Source of the DNA: Wolfiporia cocos
Lineage: Eukaryota; Basidiomycota; Agaricomycetes; Polyporales; Phaeolaceae
Direction: 5' to 3'
Assembly: GCA_029448655.1 (NCBI GenBank)
Contig: JACCLO010000008.1
Coordinates: 1,426,001 to 1,490,000 of the forward strand
DNA: 64,000 bases
The notes beneath the pieces are model-generated. The model was not told the origin of the DNA, ran no database searches, and was given only the letters and a program-made list of their open reading frames with translations. How positions within the stretch are numbered: the first letter of the stretch is position 1; every line of letters begins with the position of its first letter. Below are positions 1 through 12,068 of this stretch, one piece after another. The translations under genes were made by a program, and so were the position numbers.

Positions 1-395
1 AGGCACAGACTGCTAAGGTACCTGGAAGACAAAGGCGCAGGCATATTTTACGTCCTGGAAATGTCCCGAATGCTAGGTACGCACTTCACTCTTTTTCAAA
101 TGTTGTCTCGTCTTTTTTGTAGAAATATATTTGCTCACGAATGGAAGACAACGCACCCCAATGGAAGAACAGACGAGTTCAACAAGGATTTCAGCGCCTT
201 GTCAAAAGAACAACTGCAGGTACGTCGATTCTCGTAATATCGTATTCAAATCTTTCATTTGACACTCTTAGGTGTATACCGCTGCCGCGAACGAACTGGT
301 GCGTGTTTTTTTTTACTCAAATATATTTTCCATACCTCATACACACACTGCAGAAAGCAAGCGGCAAACGGATCGGGCAAGAGAAAGCAGACTGA
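1..395 (+). CDS. 3' exons of a host gene, possibly HMG-box-like (partial)
   Basis: Four exons can be spliced in frame: 1-76, 123-219, 272-298 and 354-395, ending in TGA. Introns of 45-55 nt begin GTACG or GTGCG and end TAG or CAG. The joined tail has a basic stretch (GRQRRRH) followed by about 50 residues with the pattern RNIFAHEW...EFNKDFSALS...Y...A.ELKA, which recalls an HMG-box-like helical fold. That resemblance is my impression only. The 5' part lies outside the window. Splice phases agree at all three junctions, which is the main reason for believing the model. Function unknown. Confidence 0.5.
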
Positions 396-479
396 CAGTT
401 TCCGGGAGCGGGGGCGAGGAGCAGGGAGCAGAGGGCGAGGAGCCGGGACGGGGCCAGGGGCGGGGGCAGGGACGAGGAG

Positions 480-905
480 CATGGGTATGGATGGATATCT
501 GTGAGTACATCCAGATATTTCTGGAGCACATTTGGGTGCTCCGTGTCGACATTTTTAGTACATTAGAATACATCTAATTACCCAGTGTCAATACATCTGA
601 ATACATTCGGATATATTCACGTGTACCATGATCTTGTACCAGGATATATGTCGAGACATCAAGCTATATGCAGCTACATTATAGGATACACTGTGATTTA
701 TTGCAATACACTGCCGGACATTCTCATGCAACCCTGAGGATACATTGAAATATATTTGATATATCGAAACTTATCATAGTTACATCTAGATACATTTAGT
801 GTAGGTAAGATACATTGTATGGGCGTCTACTATGTATCCTAATGTAGTCTATGGTTCGCGTTGTATCCTAATGTTTCCGATACTTCTGGATACATTTAAA
901 TACAT
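480..905. repeat. Degenerate TACAT-rich simple repeat
   Basis: This stretch is dominated by loosely spaced copies of ATACAT, GATACATT and AATACATC every 9-20 bases. No exact unit length holds and no gene is seen. It lies between the host exons and the transposase remnant. Confidence 0.5.
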
Positions 906-1134
906 GGAATTCTCACTGGGCCTCATCAACCGTCCCGTCAGAAGAATTCTTCGGTCGTCTCCAGAACTGCTTGTAAGGGATCCACTGGTAGGAGCTTGCC
1001 TCAGGATCTCGGCAGACTGTCTTAATAATATCCAGAAGGCTATGATGGTATACATCTGGAACCTCCAGTTGCGGCACTTTGCTCTCGTAGGCCCATTTTT
1101 CCTTCTCTTTTGGCAGCCTGACCGTGACAGAGCT

Positions 1135-1574
1135 TGACACAATACTGTCATAACGTACTTATTAAAGTCTTGACCGTCCTCTGGGTATTGCTTAAGTCGT
1201 AAGGCGCCCAGTCTTAGACAAGAAGAGGAGTGTGTCGCGGTCGCAGACAAGCACGCATGAGGGAGTAGAGAGGGACTAAGCCCAACGTCTAGAATAACAA
1301 CTCTGAGGTGTAAGCCTCAGAGGGTGCAGCCTTATATACAAGAGGGGCGTCGCAGCACGGTCGTATGTGGCTACCCTAAAGTAGGTCCGTGCGTAGCTAT
1401 GGGGCGGCGCTAGTATCTAAGGAGGCAAGGCACCTGATGTATAACCTAGGGGGGCGCTAGCATAGTAACCTAACCACTATACTACATGCAACAGGCACGT
1501 GACTACATAGACGTAAGTACGCGGGTTCGAGCCCTGATGGGGCGCACCTAAATGCCACAGCGGAAACTGTGACA
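1135..1574 (-). mobile_element. Solo LTR, 440 bp
   Basis: Bounded by TGACAC and GTGACA and flanked by a perfect 5-bp duplication GAGCT (1130-1134 and 1575-1579). A TATATAAG box on the minus strand sets the orientation. Near the U3 start it holds a GGTTCGAGCCC motif like the B box and T-arm of a tRNA. It splits the transposase remnant between SVTV and RLPKEK. Confidence 0.85.
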
Positions 1575-1674
1575 GAGCTTTTATTCCATCCATCTGCAGC
1601 GGAAAATTCTGGGTCGCTGGTTTCTGAGGATTCAACCCGTTCCCATTCTCGTCCAACATTCATCCCTCTCAAGT

Positions 1675-2765
1675 TGTCACAGATTTATCTGGGGCTTACA
1701 GCATTTTTCCTACGATTATAGCAATTTACCTGGGATTTATACGTCTACCTACAAGTTATCTATGGGTTAACTCCCATTGCCACCACGACAAGCTCTTAAC
1801 TGGGCTTATCAACCACATGACCAGCTTACGTAACGCTACGGTACAACCACGTCCAATAGCAACACTACAGCTACGTCATACAGGTCTCGCCCGCCATAGC
1901 AAGACCAGTCACGTCATAGATCTTAGATCATAATGATAGGCCGAGCGCGGCACGCTCGCATAATAATGTCCACATGTACAAACAGTGCCTCGCGGCCTTG
2001 TACTATTGGGTCGGCCTTCCCGGCTTCCCACCGCCATAAGATCCTTGATCACAATGGCACCTCAGGCGCGCCACGCCTTCGCATAATAATGGCAACACGA
2101 CCAAACAGCACTATAATAGCATCAAGGCTATATCGCTATAGGTCACGGCCTTCCCGGCCTCCCACGGACTCGGCGGTCTCCAAGTCCCGGGCTTCTGCCA
2201 TCACGGCGTTGCCCAAACACCGGACCTCGCCTCACGGCTAAGTCCAACACATGCCCCGGTAACCATCCGGACCGGGCTGTAACACATGCCACGGTACTAC
2301 CCGTCCAATGGCATAACGACCTCGGCATCCCGCCTTGGTCATCCTACGAAGACCGGCCAATCGCCATTATACCTCACGGTATCCGGCAACCGGCTTCCCA
2401 TATACCCGGGCTGCGCCCGCGTTCATATGATAATATACACAAATCCCTCTCATACGACTGGTTCGGCCATTAGGGCCTTGCCACGGCCATTCTATGTAGA
2501 GTCCATAAACAGTAGATAAGATAAGCTTCGCCCTTTGGCAAAGCCACATAACCCGGTAAGGACATAGCTAGCTAGTAGCACGTGACCTTCCCTTAAACAT
2601 GTATATAATGATAGGGCTAGACGCCTTTATTCTCTAGTTCTATTATTCTCGGCTTGCGCCGTAGAATAACCTCTCACATCCTGCTGCGCTGGTATTGCCT
2701 CCTCTCTAAGTCGCCTTATCTCAACAATATAGGCACTTGGTGAGTCCCACAGGCGTACTGTGTCA
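1675..2765 (+). mobile_element. Solo LTR, 1,091 bp
   Basis: Starts TGTCACAGATTT, ends TGTGTCA, and has a perfect duplication CAAGT at 1670-1674 and 2766-2770. TATATAATG lies near 2602, so transcription would run on the plus strand. It is almost the same sequence as the inverted solo LTR at 62082-63171. It interrupts the transposase remnant. Confidence 0.9.
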
Positions 2766-3588
2766 CAAGTCAGACAGCTCAAAACCAGGAGCAAATAGGA
2801 TGTCGTCTAGAAGGCTCTGTGACTTGCTCCTTGACATGGCACCATATGAATCGAGATCCCACTTCATGAACCTATACACAGAGGAGTTCGAGAATGGATG
2901 AAACAGATTGTGTGCATCGCACGCATTTGGGGGACCTTCACGTCACACAGATAATGCGGCACCGTGGTTTGGATTCTGAAGTGTAGGAGAGTCGCACAAG
3001 TCGCTTAGTGACGACACATCTGGGGGAATATGCTTTGGGGTCGCAGAATATCGTCGGAAGATACCAAACCTGTCAGGTTTTGTATCATAGCACGAGGATG
3101 GACTTGACGAGTCTACGGTGCTATTTTCTGGAGTTGTTGAAGTAGAATCCGGAATGTCTAGTCGAGTAACCACTCCAGGCACCTGCAGAGCTACACCCTC
3201 CTCGGTTGTGGGTATGCAGTCGACTAGATAGGCGGGTCTTCGACGTTTTCACCCTGTCCTACTTATAGAGTATATGTAGGTATCATTTGCGGTAGACGAA
3301 GACACTTCTGGCGTCTGTGCGAGAGTTAGTTGCATGTGTGATTAATTGGTTAACGAACCTCAGATATCATATCTCCTCCTCAAACCTTAGCTCTTTGCAC
3401 AGTGCTAGTATGCCTCCACCATCCTCGGTTCTCAGCAATTTTCTTTGAGTAACATCTTGTCGCATTTTCCGCTTTTTGATGGCATCCTTGAGGACTCTAC
3501 CACTTTCCGGGCACTTGCCTTGGTGTCTCTCAAGACCATGCTTGTTGTAGAAGTCTTCTCTGCCACAGTCAATGCAATGTAGAGCCAT

Positions 3589-3950
3589 GTATAGAAAGAT
3601 AGTCCAGAAAACAAGGTGCATATTCGAGTAAAGGGTTGTGGATAGCTGCAAGTGCCGGATGCCACAGACGTGTCAAGCATGCGTTTCTTCTTGAGTTGGC
3701 CAATTTCTCACACGCATGTACCACGGCTTCACAAGTCCCTAACAACTCCCTCTCATATCCAGTTGCTTTTTCCACGTTACAACCTTAAATTGTCGCTGAG
3801 AGTATCTGACTATAGGAGATAGCACCTGACTGCATCTCGGAATGCCCAATGGAACACTAACTGACCGGAACGCCCAATGGAAGAAGCTAGTATCAAGGCT
3901 TCCTCACGTGCATCTACATGTTCCTCATTTAGATGCCTTGGCTAGACTAC
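3589..3950. other. Intergenic stretch, no supported gene
   Basis: Upstream flank of the transposase remnant. A motif like GCCCAATGGAA occurs at about 3845 and 3875 and again near 4410 and 4450, so this is partly repetitive. No credible coding frame was found. Confidence 0.4.
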
Positions 3951-5045
3951 TGTCTTGCACATCTCCACCTTTCTAAGTGCATATGAGAAAGGTGAGTACT
4001 TAACTTAACGTCATTGAGCCTTCCTTCGGTCTTGGTCATATACTGTACATGCTCCTGATGCATTAGGTGAGTATTTCCGTGAACACTTCTAACTTTCTAA
4101 GCGCATATGAGAAAGGTGAGTGCTTAACTTAGTGTCATCGAGCCTTCCTTCAGTCTCAGTCGTATACTGTACACGCTCCTGGTGCAGTAGGTTAGTGTTA
4201 CTGTGCACGTCTCTACCTCCTAAGCGTAGATATGAATGGTGAGTTCTTATTCCGACGTCATTGAGCCTTCCTTCGGTCTCAGTCGTATACTATCCTTGAG
4301 GCATTGATGGCCAATTTGGACTTTGTAGCAATGGTGATAATGATTTGCAAGTCATCTCATCTGTACACCCACACACTGTGCTCGCAATAGGTCGATCATC
4401 TCTCAGAATGCCCAGTGGGGCGCCAAGCGGAAGAAGACACAAAGACCAATGGAACACCCAATAAATGAAGATGCAAACACAAGAATTTGCAATTGCAGAT
4501 CTCATGCACCTATCTGTGCCTTACCTGGACCATTGAGCCAGACTAATTCCTCACGCACATCTACATGTTCCTCATCATGATCATCAAAATAGGCTACTTC
4601 CTCACACGCATCTACATGTTCCTCATCAAGAACATTCAACTAGGCTACTTACTCGCGTGGCTCTATCTCTTTTTGCACAAGGTGAGTACATTACCCAATG
4701 TCATCAAGCCTTCCTTCGGTCTTGGTCGTATACTGTACACGCTTCTGGTGCAGTAGGTGAGCATTTCTGTGTGCATCTCTACTCTTCTAATCGAATATGA
4801 GGAAGGTAAGTACTTAACTCGATGTCATCGAGCCTTCCTTCGGTCTTGGTCGTATACTGTACACGTTTATGGTGCAGTATGTAAGTGATACTGTGTGCAT
4901 CTCTACTCTTCTAATTGAATATGAGGAAGTGAGTACTTAGCTTTATGTCATCTAGCCTTCCTTCTGTCCCGGTTGTATACTGTACACGCTTCTAGTGTGG
5001 TAAGTAAGCATTACTATGTGCATTCCTAAGCGCATGAGTAAGGAC
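3950..5045. repeat. Tandem array, ~124-bp unit, interrupted
   Basis: The phrase GAGCCTTCCTTCGGTCT recurs at about 4016, 4140, 4263, 4706, 4830 and 4953, giving spacings of 123-124 bp in two blocks. Each unit also carries TATACTGTACA and two AGGTGAGTA-like sequences. Between the blocks (about 4310-4680) lies other sequence holding its own duplicated phrase (CGCATCTACATGTTCCTCATCA). Confidence 0.75.
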
Positions 5046-5335
5046 TTAGCTTATAATACATCACAAACGTCCCAAATATGGATTAATAAATTACATATTT
5101 CTTGCTCATTGCCTAGCTACTCTATATAAAACATATGGTAAAGCAGATGACATGCACTGTATTGCAACGTGGGGAGGTATGAAAGTCAGAAGTCAAAGTG
5201 GGCAGGGTTGATGACCATTTATGGAAGTCAAGAACCTTATCACGGTGGCGTCAACTCCATAATAAGTAATATGGCGCTTATAGGTATGCTGGTCCAACTT
5301 CACATTTTTTCCCTCATCTTTCCATCCACTTCACA

Positions 5336-5773
5336 ATGTCCTTGGACATGTCTCACAGTGACTTCAGGTTATCCTCAGATACCACCCACTCCAGCAACAT
5401 TATCTTTGCTCTAGACGTAATTTCCGCATGCACTACCAATCTCATAAAAGAGTTGCAGCACTACACTCCCCCTGTTGACCTGCGTGCCTTGGGTGTGACT
5501 ATTCCTTTTTATCGCCTCGTTGCCTATAAAATGCTTGGACTTTCTCTTTCAATTGCTCATAGGGCAACTTGGCTCTCTTCAGTATTACTAGGTGACTTTC
5601 ATAATGCCGATGTCAAATACCCGCACGATCGGCATACCCCATGGGAGGCTGCCCGCACTACTACTGCAGTCCTCTTCCAAGCATTAGGAAATGTAAGATG
5701 CGACCTTGACAAAGATGGCCAAGGAATGATGGAGGACGAGATAATGATATCGCAGGGCTTCTGCTTACAGTGA
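5336..5773 (+). CDS. Hypothetical open frame, 145 codons, doubtful
   Basis: An open frame with balanced composition and no motif I recognise. A TATAAAA-like sequence and CAATG-rich DNA precede it, but no intron or homologous copy in the window supports it. It may equally be chance or part of a decayed element. Listed because the 5.1-6.7 kb stretch holds nothing better. Confidence 0.2.
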   Translation: MSLDMSHSDFRLSSDTTHSSNIIFALDVISACTTNLIKELQHYTPPVDLRALGVTIPFYRLVAYKMLGLSLSIAHRATWLSSVLLGDFHNADVKYPHDRHTPWEAARTTTAVLFQALGNVRCDLDKDGQGMMEDEIMISQGFCLQ

Positions 5774-7034
5774 GTCTTAACGCATAGTGCCCAGCTTGGC
5801 CCATTTTAAGCTGAATATATGTGCATATAGTGATCTTCTCCCTGACCCAAAGAAGATACCAACCGCATTCCCCAACAAAAAAATCACTCGGGTATGTGGT
5901 ACACCTATTAGGGGGTGTTTTCTCGATCTCATCATCGATTTTCAGCAGCCTCCCGTTCTGCGTCCCAACAATGTCGCCGTCTCTAGCCAGTCTGTGCTGG
6001 ACAAAGACACTACTCTCATAGAGGATGCCCCTGGAGGACATCAAACGTTTAGCAAATGCAAGAGAAATATCACAGATGACAGGGACAGCATGCATGCTGA
6101 TACTAAGTGTGTCCGCCGCAACATCTGATCCATCACATAAATCACATCGCTCCTTATTATTGCAAGTACTCCCTGCTGTTGCTGTCGTCACCTTCATTCA
6201 GTATTATTGTATGCTACCGTCGTTAGTGTTCACTCCTGTTGCTGCTATCATCTCTCAACATATGTCTTGCTATGCAGAGTGTAAAGTCCGTTGTTGTACG
6301 ATAGAAATTCCGCCTCCCCTCATTAAACTGAGATTGGTTTTTACTGTCCCTCTTGTACTGTTGCAGATAGTAATAAATATATAGCTTGTAGTCGTGGTGT
6401 TCAATAGAGAAAAAGCCAAAAAGCAAAACATGCAGGGCGGCATCGCTCATGTGCACCATCACATCAATAGACTTGACTTTGTGTCATACTTTGATTCTGT
6501 GTCTTCTGTGTTCAAGAGCACATGGAATGCAACAAAGTCAATTATATTATCATTTCAATTCCATTATGTCCGGGCGTTGAGCCTTGTCTGTGAGTGCTCC
6601 GAACGGATCAAATGCATTGTATGCGCTCAATGCTGCTTCTTGCACTTAGATTGGCAAGCATTATGTAATCTTGATTAGATTGCGGAGTTCACGCTGTTGC
6701 TCACAATGTCTCAAAGTGTAGAGGTCTGAACACGAAAGTGGAATGATTGGATGCGATCACGTGTCAGTCACATGCTTATCGTGATGCGTCTTGATGCGTT
6801 GGTGGCCGATCAACCGTAAGGCGCTTATGACCTCAAACTTGATTGTGGCCTCAGATCTTGATGGATATGGATATATATTTTCAACTTTGAATAATTGATA
6901 CAATCTTCTAGTAATATATTGAAATTTTTACCATATTTGGTTATGCATAATATCACTCAGGAATCGTGTGTGTTTCTATATTGTTGTTTAGCATGCATAA
7001 TATTGCGATTGCTAATTCGTTCAGGATCGTATGT
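5774..7034. other. No supported gene
   Basis: Several frames of 80-180 codons overlap on both strands here (for example 5661-6197 minus and 5787-6128 plus), with no motif, splice model or second copy to choose between them. AT content rises after 6.7 kb. Confidence 0.4.
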
Positions 7035-7720
7035 GAGAAATGAGCTAGGCTCAATTGTAAAAGTCTAAGGGTGAGCTACCAAAGTAGGACATCCACAGAT
7101 CGATGAACAGTGCACATACTCAATCAAATCGATGGCAATATAAAGACGCACTGTGAGAAATGGACGAGACTCAATTACTCAAGCTCAGGAGTATATCAGC
7201 ATGATGGTGTTATGTTCCCCACTAGTTGGACGGCCTACATTGTATTCAAGTTGATCATTTGATCTCCCACATTATAATCATTTTGTTGAGAAATGGACGA
7301 GACACAATTACTCGAGCTCTAAGACGAACTAACACAACGGTATTATGTTCCTGACCATTTAGAGTGCTCACACAGTAATAATTTGATTAATATCGCATTA
7401 GAGAAATGGACGAGACTCAATTACTCAAGCTCAGGGGTGAACTAGCGCAAGGGTAGAATGTCGACTGACCATGCATAATGATCAAAGCGATCATGCAATT
7501 CATACCGTACTGGAGAAATGGTTGAGACTCAATTGCTCAAGCTCAGAGTTAATTTAGTCTCGCTCTGCAGGAAGCACAAGATCAGAGATAGCGCAGGGCC
7601 ACTCCCTCAACTTCTTGCGCCTTCCTAGACAGCGTGAATTATTATCAAAGCGATTATGCAGTTGAGACTGTATCTGAGAAATGGACAAGACTCAATTGCT
7701 CAAGCGTGAGCGTGCATTGA
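7035..7720. repeat. Diverged tandem array, 112-163-bp units
   Basis: The phrase GAGAAATGGACGAGACTCAATT recurs at about 7035, 7155, 7288, 7401, 7513 and 7676, often followed by CTCAAGCTCAG. Another copy sits at about 9461. Units also share a TATCAAAGCGAT segment. Confidence 0.75.
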
Positions 7721-8027
7721 CCAAATGTGTAACCCTAACTACTATTGAAACTCAGATAAGCCCCAAACCTTCGTCTGGGTGGCTGAAGTGGCTGAAGCAG
7801 ATTTCAACATCATTCGACTTGTGCAGTCCACAGCTATGGCAACACATTGTTAAAAATTCTGAAGCTCCAGTCACATACAGTATAGGATCCACTGTATACT
7901 TAAGCACTGTGATCATGATTCTATCGTTGCTCTTTGGTGAGTGGTGTAGGAAAATATCGAGAAAGTCAGTGCCGAAACAGACATGCAGTCGTAGAACATG
8001 TGCTATGTGAGATCTGTATGGCTACAT

Positions 8028-8658
8028 TGTTACGGTTATTTCGATTTTTCGAACGCTGGCAGAACTCACCATTGGGCGAATATGATACAGGGACTTGTTG
8101 CATAACCAACCCCCCTGGCTACTTGTGACTCTACTGGGCGCATCCCCAGTTGTACTAGCGTATAGGGCACGTTTCACCTCTGGCAGATCCAACTCTGCCC
8201 TCGTTTCATCTTTATCATTTACTAGCTGATAGATGGTGTCCGACCACCATCATCATTCCTATCTATTGTCTCTGATATATCACTCCATACTTATCAAACA
8301 TTTGGTACTATAGCGTAGATAGTATCAGTGACATCTGGGACTGGCTTGACCCCTAAAACCCAATGTAGTATATAAACTCATGTGCCTACTGTCGAGGCTC
8401 TTCAGCTCGACCTTGTTGTACAAACAAGAAGTCTTATACTTGTTCTCAAACGTAGGAAAGTAAACTCAGTATTTCTCACTTGAGCAACCAAATGACTAAG
8501 TCCTCGAAGTGCACAGTGACTTCTCGGACTTAGGAACTTCACCTAGGACTTGAAGGCATCTAACGAGTATTTGCCTTGCATATGGCGACGTGCCCATGTG
8601 CAGAAGAACAATTTATATTCACGACTTGAATATACGAATGGGTATTTGACCCGTAACA
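8028..8658 (+). mobile_element. Solo LTR of the E/F family, 631 bp
   Basis: TGTTACGG...CCCGTAACA ends with duplication TACAT (8023-8027 and 8659-8663). It matches the LTRs of elements E and F but lacks about 75 bp that they carry before the 3' end. A TATATAAAC box and AGCTCGACCTT downstream are both present. Confidence 0.9.
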
Positions 8659-9340
8659 TACATAGTGTAGAAATATACACATATTATCTTAATACAATGA
8701 AGAAGATCATACTATCATAGCGCCCGCCCGATTATGCTTGTTAATATAATGTGCCTATTCAAAGATTGGTATGTGTTTTAGACACCACCCGATGGAACAC
8801 CCCACCACTCACTGAGAGTCAATTCTTAAATCATGAAAATATTCTGGTATATAGTTTATATGATATGGTATACTGTGCAATAGCAAAAGGTACAGATAAT
8901 ACGGATTGGACTCTCTATCACTTTGCAACCTTGGAGACACTGTGACATCATAGTGTGCGGTATTTATAGTGGTAGATACGCTATGTTACACATTCATATT
9001 CTCAGAACTATGTTTCTCTACTGATCTGTATACTTTATAAACATTATCTTGACCACATATCTCATCTAATTGATTGACAGTAGCATGTCTATGACATTTA
9101 GCTGCCATGTGGAACACTCGCAGACTTCAACTTCAAGGAGAGACCTTGTATTGCTTCAATAGTAACTTGCTCAAGAGCTCTAGCAATTTAGAGTCATCAA
9201 ATGCTAAGGACTAAGCTCAGTCTCAGAGTCAAGTGGGAGGTCGGAGGCGCCATAGGAGGAACCAGCCACCGACACGTCAGGCATGTCAGGATGCGTCACA
9301 TCACAGATGTGACATCACCTGGTCGCGTTTTCAGATTCGT
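8659..9340. other. No supported gene
   Basis: AT-rich sequence with short open frames only. A short palindromic stretch (GATGTGACATCAC) lies near 9310. No repeat or element boundary was found. Confidence 0.35.
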
Positions 9341-9600
9341 GCCTTGCTCTGCAGGAAGCACAAGATCAGGGCCGGTGCAGGGCCACTTCCTCAACTTCTT
9401 GCGCATTCATAGATAGCGCGAATTATTATCAAAGTGATCATGTAACTCATACTGTACTGGAGAAATGGACGAGACTCAATTGCTCAAGCTCAGAGTTGAT
9501 TTATTTTTATTTTTGCTCTGCAGGAGGCACAAGATCAGGGCCGGTGCAGGGCCACTTCCTCAACTCTTCGCACCTTCTACAGTTCAGCAGACTCTATGCC
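9340..9600. repeat. Dispersed copies of the 7-kb array unit
   Basis: CTCTGCAGGAAGCACAAGATC followed by GCAGGGCCACTTCCTCAAC occurs twice here and once near 7565, in the same linkage to the GAGAAATGGACGAG phrase. Confidence 0.6.
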
Positions 9601-9757
9601 GTTATTATGTTTACAAAAGTAGAGCTTGATTTATGCTGAAGTGTGGAGAGAGCATGTGAGTGCATTACGCACTTAAAACAGAGCACGTGTCAGCTTCTGC
9701 AACTCAATCTCGTTCCTTCATCTCCATAGTCTTCTTCACTGATAGGCAAGCCTCGAA

Positions 9758-10234
9758 TATGGCTCGTGTATCTGGATCCTTAGCTTCTCGTGCCAAGGGA
9801 GCCACTGCTCGTGCGCAATATTCCCAGTCTATGCCAGCTTCCCATCCAGGCCCATGGCCAGCCTATAAAGGTGTGCAAACAATGCGTGAGGAGGATGATC
9901 AGCCGGCAGCAAAGCGTGCTCGCATGGACTCGACCGGTGCTTCTCAGCATTGCCGCTCCTCTGGCGAGGAAGTCACTGCTGGGGCAGCAACAGCAGGCAG
10001 GGCCTCCAATGCGAGATGCGCATGAGACGAATCTTCGGATGAAGAAGAGGACGAGGCAAGCAATCAAGAAAATGAAGATCAAGAAAATCAAGAAGATCCA
10101 GAGGAGAGAGAAGTGGACGAGGACAAAGAAGACGAAGACCTGGTACTCAAGCTGCTGGGAACTAAGAAGGGATTCAAAGAAATGATCAACTGTGTGCAGC
10201 ACAAGGATGCGAAGTCTGTCATCCCTGCAAATAA
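9758..10234 (+). pseudogene. Host hypothetical gene with an acidic domain and one nonsense codon
   Basis: ATG at 9758 opens a Ser/Ala-rich basic N-terminus (MARVSGSLASRAKG) with KRARMDS, possibly a nuclear localisation signal. A TGA follows at 10023-10025. The same frame then stays open through a highly acidic run (DESSDEEEDE...) and a helical end (LVLKLLGTKKGFKEM) to a GTAAGT donor at 10235. Continuity across the stop suggests one CGA to TGA change in a real gene. The downstream part is cut by the solo LTR at 10487. No family recognised. Confidence 0.45.
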
Positions 10235-10486
10235 GTAAGTCACCAGTTTTGCAGCATATATGCGCCTTTCTGATACCGCATTGCCAGCCAGCATCTCGTA
10301 TCATATGCGGAGGCAGGCTGATGGGTCATGCGCGCCATTAATACCTTCATGGATGTCAAGCTTTCCCTCGAGATTGGGATGATGCTCGATGTAGTCCTGG
10401 AAGCCGAATGGTGCATGTCCGAGTTCAAGCGTCTGTGCATTTTTCTTGATTTACGCTCCAAGATACCTGCATATATGCACCCATAT

Positions 10487-11195
10487 TGTTACGGGTCGAA
10501 TAACCGTTCGTATATTCGAGTTGTGAATATAGATCGTTCTTCCACACATAGACACGTCGTCGTATGCGAGGCAAATACTCGTTAGATGCCTTCAAGTCCT
10601 AGGTGAAGTTCCTAGGAGATTGGTGTAATATCCAATACACGTTAGAGGATATAATTTGTTCAGGTGCGAGTCTAATAGAATATAAGACTCGCCTAAGTCC
10701 GAGAAGTCTGTGTGCACTTCGAGGACTTAGTCGTTCGGTTGCTCGAGCGAGAAATACTGAGTGTAGTTTCCTACATTTGAGAACAAGTATAAGACTTCTT
10801 GTTTGTACAACAAGGTCGAGCTGAAGAGCCTCGACAGTAAGTACATGAGTTTATATACTATGTTAGGTTTTAGGGGTCAAGTCAGTCCCAGATGCTACCA
10901 CCACTATCTATGCTATAGTCCCAAATGTTTGATAGGTATGTAGTGATATATCTGAGACGATAGATAGGAATGATGGCAGTTGAACACCATCTATTATCTA
11001 GTGAATGATAAATGTGAAACGGGGGTAGAGTTGGATCTGCCAAAGGTGGAACACACCCTATACACTAGTACAACTGGGGATGTGCCCAGTAGAGTCACAA
11101 GTAGCCAGGGGGGTTGTTTGCGCAACAAGTCCCTGTATCGTATTCGCCCAATGGTGAGTTCTGCCAGCGTTCTAAAAATCGGAATAACCTTAACA
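10487..11195 (-). mobile_element. Solo LTR of the E/F family, inverted, 709 bp
   Basis: Reverse complement of the E/F LTR with TGTTACGGG at the left and CTTAACA at the right. The flanks (CATAT and CTTTC) do not match, so the ends may have come from different elements or the flanks have changed. Confidence 0.8.
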
Positions 11196-11290
11196 CTTTC
11201 CCGTTCCCTGCTACCCGACACCTGCTGTTTACCTCCACATTCAAACCAGTGCAGAGCGAACTACCTTACTTGAAGATGACTTGATGTCTG

Positions 11291-11491
11291 CCTAGTATAA
11301 TCCAGGGTCTGAAGATATAGAGATGCAACCAGGTGGAGTGAATTTTCACATTCTACTATGGTATTTGATTATTAACAATGTGTGAAGTTTAATCAGGGAG
11401 ACATTCAATTGAGCCCATTATCCATACCCAAATGCAAAGATGCCACTGCCCAGACTGGGTGTTTTCCCAACCATTATCGGTACCTGCGACC
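11291..11491 (+). pseudogene. Thr-rich host gene, copy 0, split by element A
   Basis: GAAGATATAGAGATGCAACCAG followed by an intron-like GTGGAG, then CCCAGACTGGGTGTTTTCCC...GGTACCTGCGACC, parallels the start of the intact copy at 25405-26600. Element A is inserted in the CGACC of the first Thr-coding triplets. The gene resumes at 25289 and runs into the intact copy, so the two are tandem duplicates. A TAG early in the first exon marks this copy as dead. Confidence 0.55.
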
Positions 11492-12068
11492 TGACACAGA
11501 CTAGACTGTGGGACTCACACTATAACCTTATAGGCGACTTGAAGATGTTGCAGAAGGTTGGTGAGGAGGCTAGTGGGCGCAAGCAGAGATGGTATGTAAC
11601 TGTGCGAATGCAGAGAACAAATCTAAGGCTTATCCGCAGTGATAGCCCTACTTATATACATGCTTTGTTTGGTTACCGGTAAGGGAGCCAAACATGAAGG
11701 TGGTCTGTGCGCAGACATAACTAATATGGTTAAGTCGTAAACTACAATAGACCATGTGCGCCGGTAATGGCCGCACCAGTAAGATCGTTTGTTTGGACCG
11801 TAGGTCCATGTTGTGGAAGTGGCTGTAGCTACGTTAGTAAGCCATGCATGTGATTCTTATATACCGGTATCGGGATATGAGTAATCGTAAGGGCATTGGC
11901 ATGTGATAACGAGCGGGCCGCTTATCCAATTGTACTGACATAGCCCGGTATCGGGATATGAGTAAGGCGCGTGACACCGGAGGTTAGTCCGCTGAGTCAT
12001 TGACGCGTACGGGCGTATTATGTACGTGTTGTTATGACAGGTGGACGTATACCGCGTTGTGTACGTGT

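Larger units (their letters stand above)
913..3588 (-). pseudogene. Plavaka-like DNA transposase remnant, interrupted by two solo LTRs
   Basis: Read on the minus strand from ATG at 3588, the protein starts with a C2H2/C2HC-like finger (C-x2-C...GLERHQGKC) and a basic KKRKMRQ region. After a probable intron (about 3360-3187) comes PDRFGIFRRY and a helical stretch (FHPFSNSSVYRFMKW) down to 2766. It resumes at 1674 (GREWERVESS...GWNKSSVTV) and again at 1134 (LPKEKEKW...YHHSLLDIIK...YKQFWRRP). This order (N-terminal finger, FGLFR-like motif, W-rich helix, YHRSL..II and PFK..W) is how I recognise Agaricomycete Plavaka-type (CACTA-related) transposases. The copy is dead: premature stops, a missing C-terminal catalytic region, and two LTR insertions whose removal restores continuity. 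The assignment rests on memory of the family. Confidence 0.5.

Noticed and set aside
5661..6197. 178-codon minus-strand frame
   Set aside because: It overlaps plus-strand frames of equal quality and lacks motifs, introns or a second copy; left unassigned.
3950..7720. Tandem arrays as CRISPR
   Set aside because: Units are over 110 bp, adjacent and diverged, with no short spacer-repeat alternation, and the genome is fungal.
9780..10304. Minus-strand 174-codon frame
   Set aside because: It is antisense to the Ser/Ala-rich and acidic host exon, whose acidic run explains the open frame.
10487..11195. Target duplication for the inverted E/F solo LTR
   Set aside because: CATAT and CTTTC do not match; the LTR is kept but no duplication is claimed.
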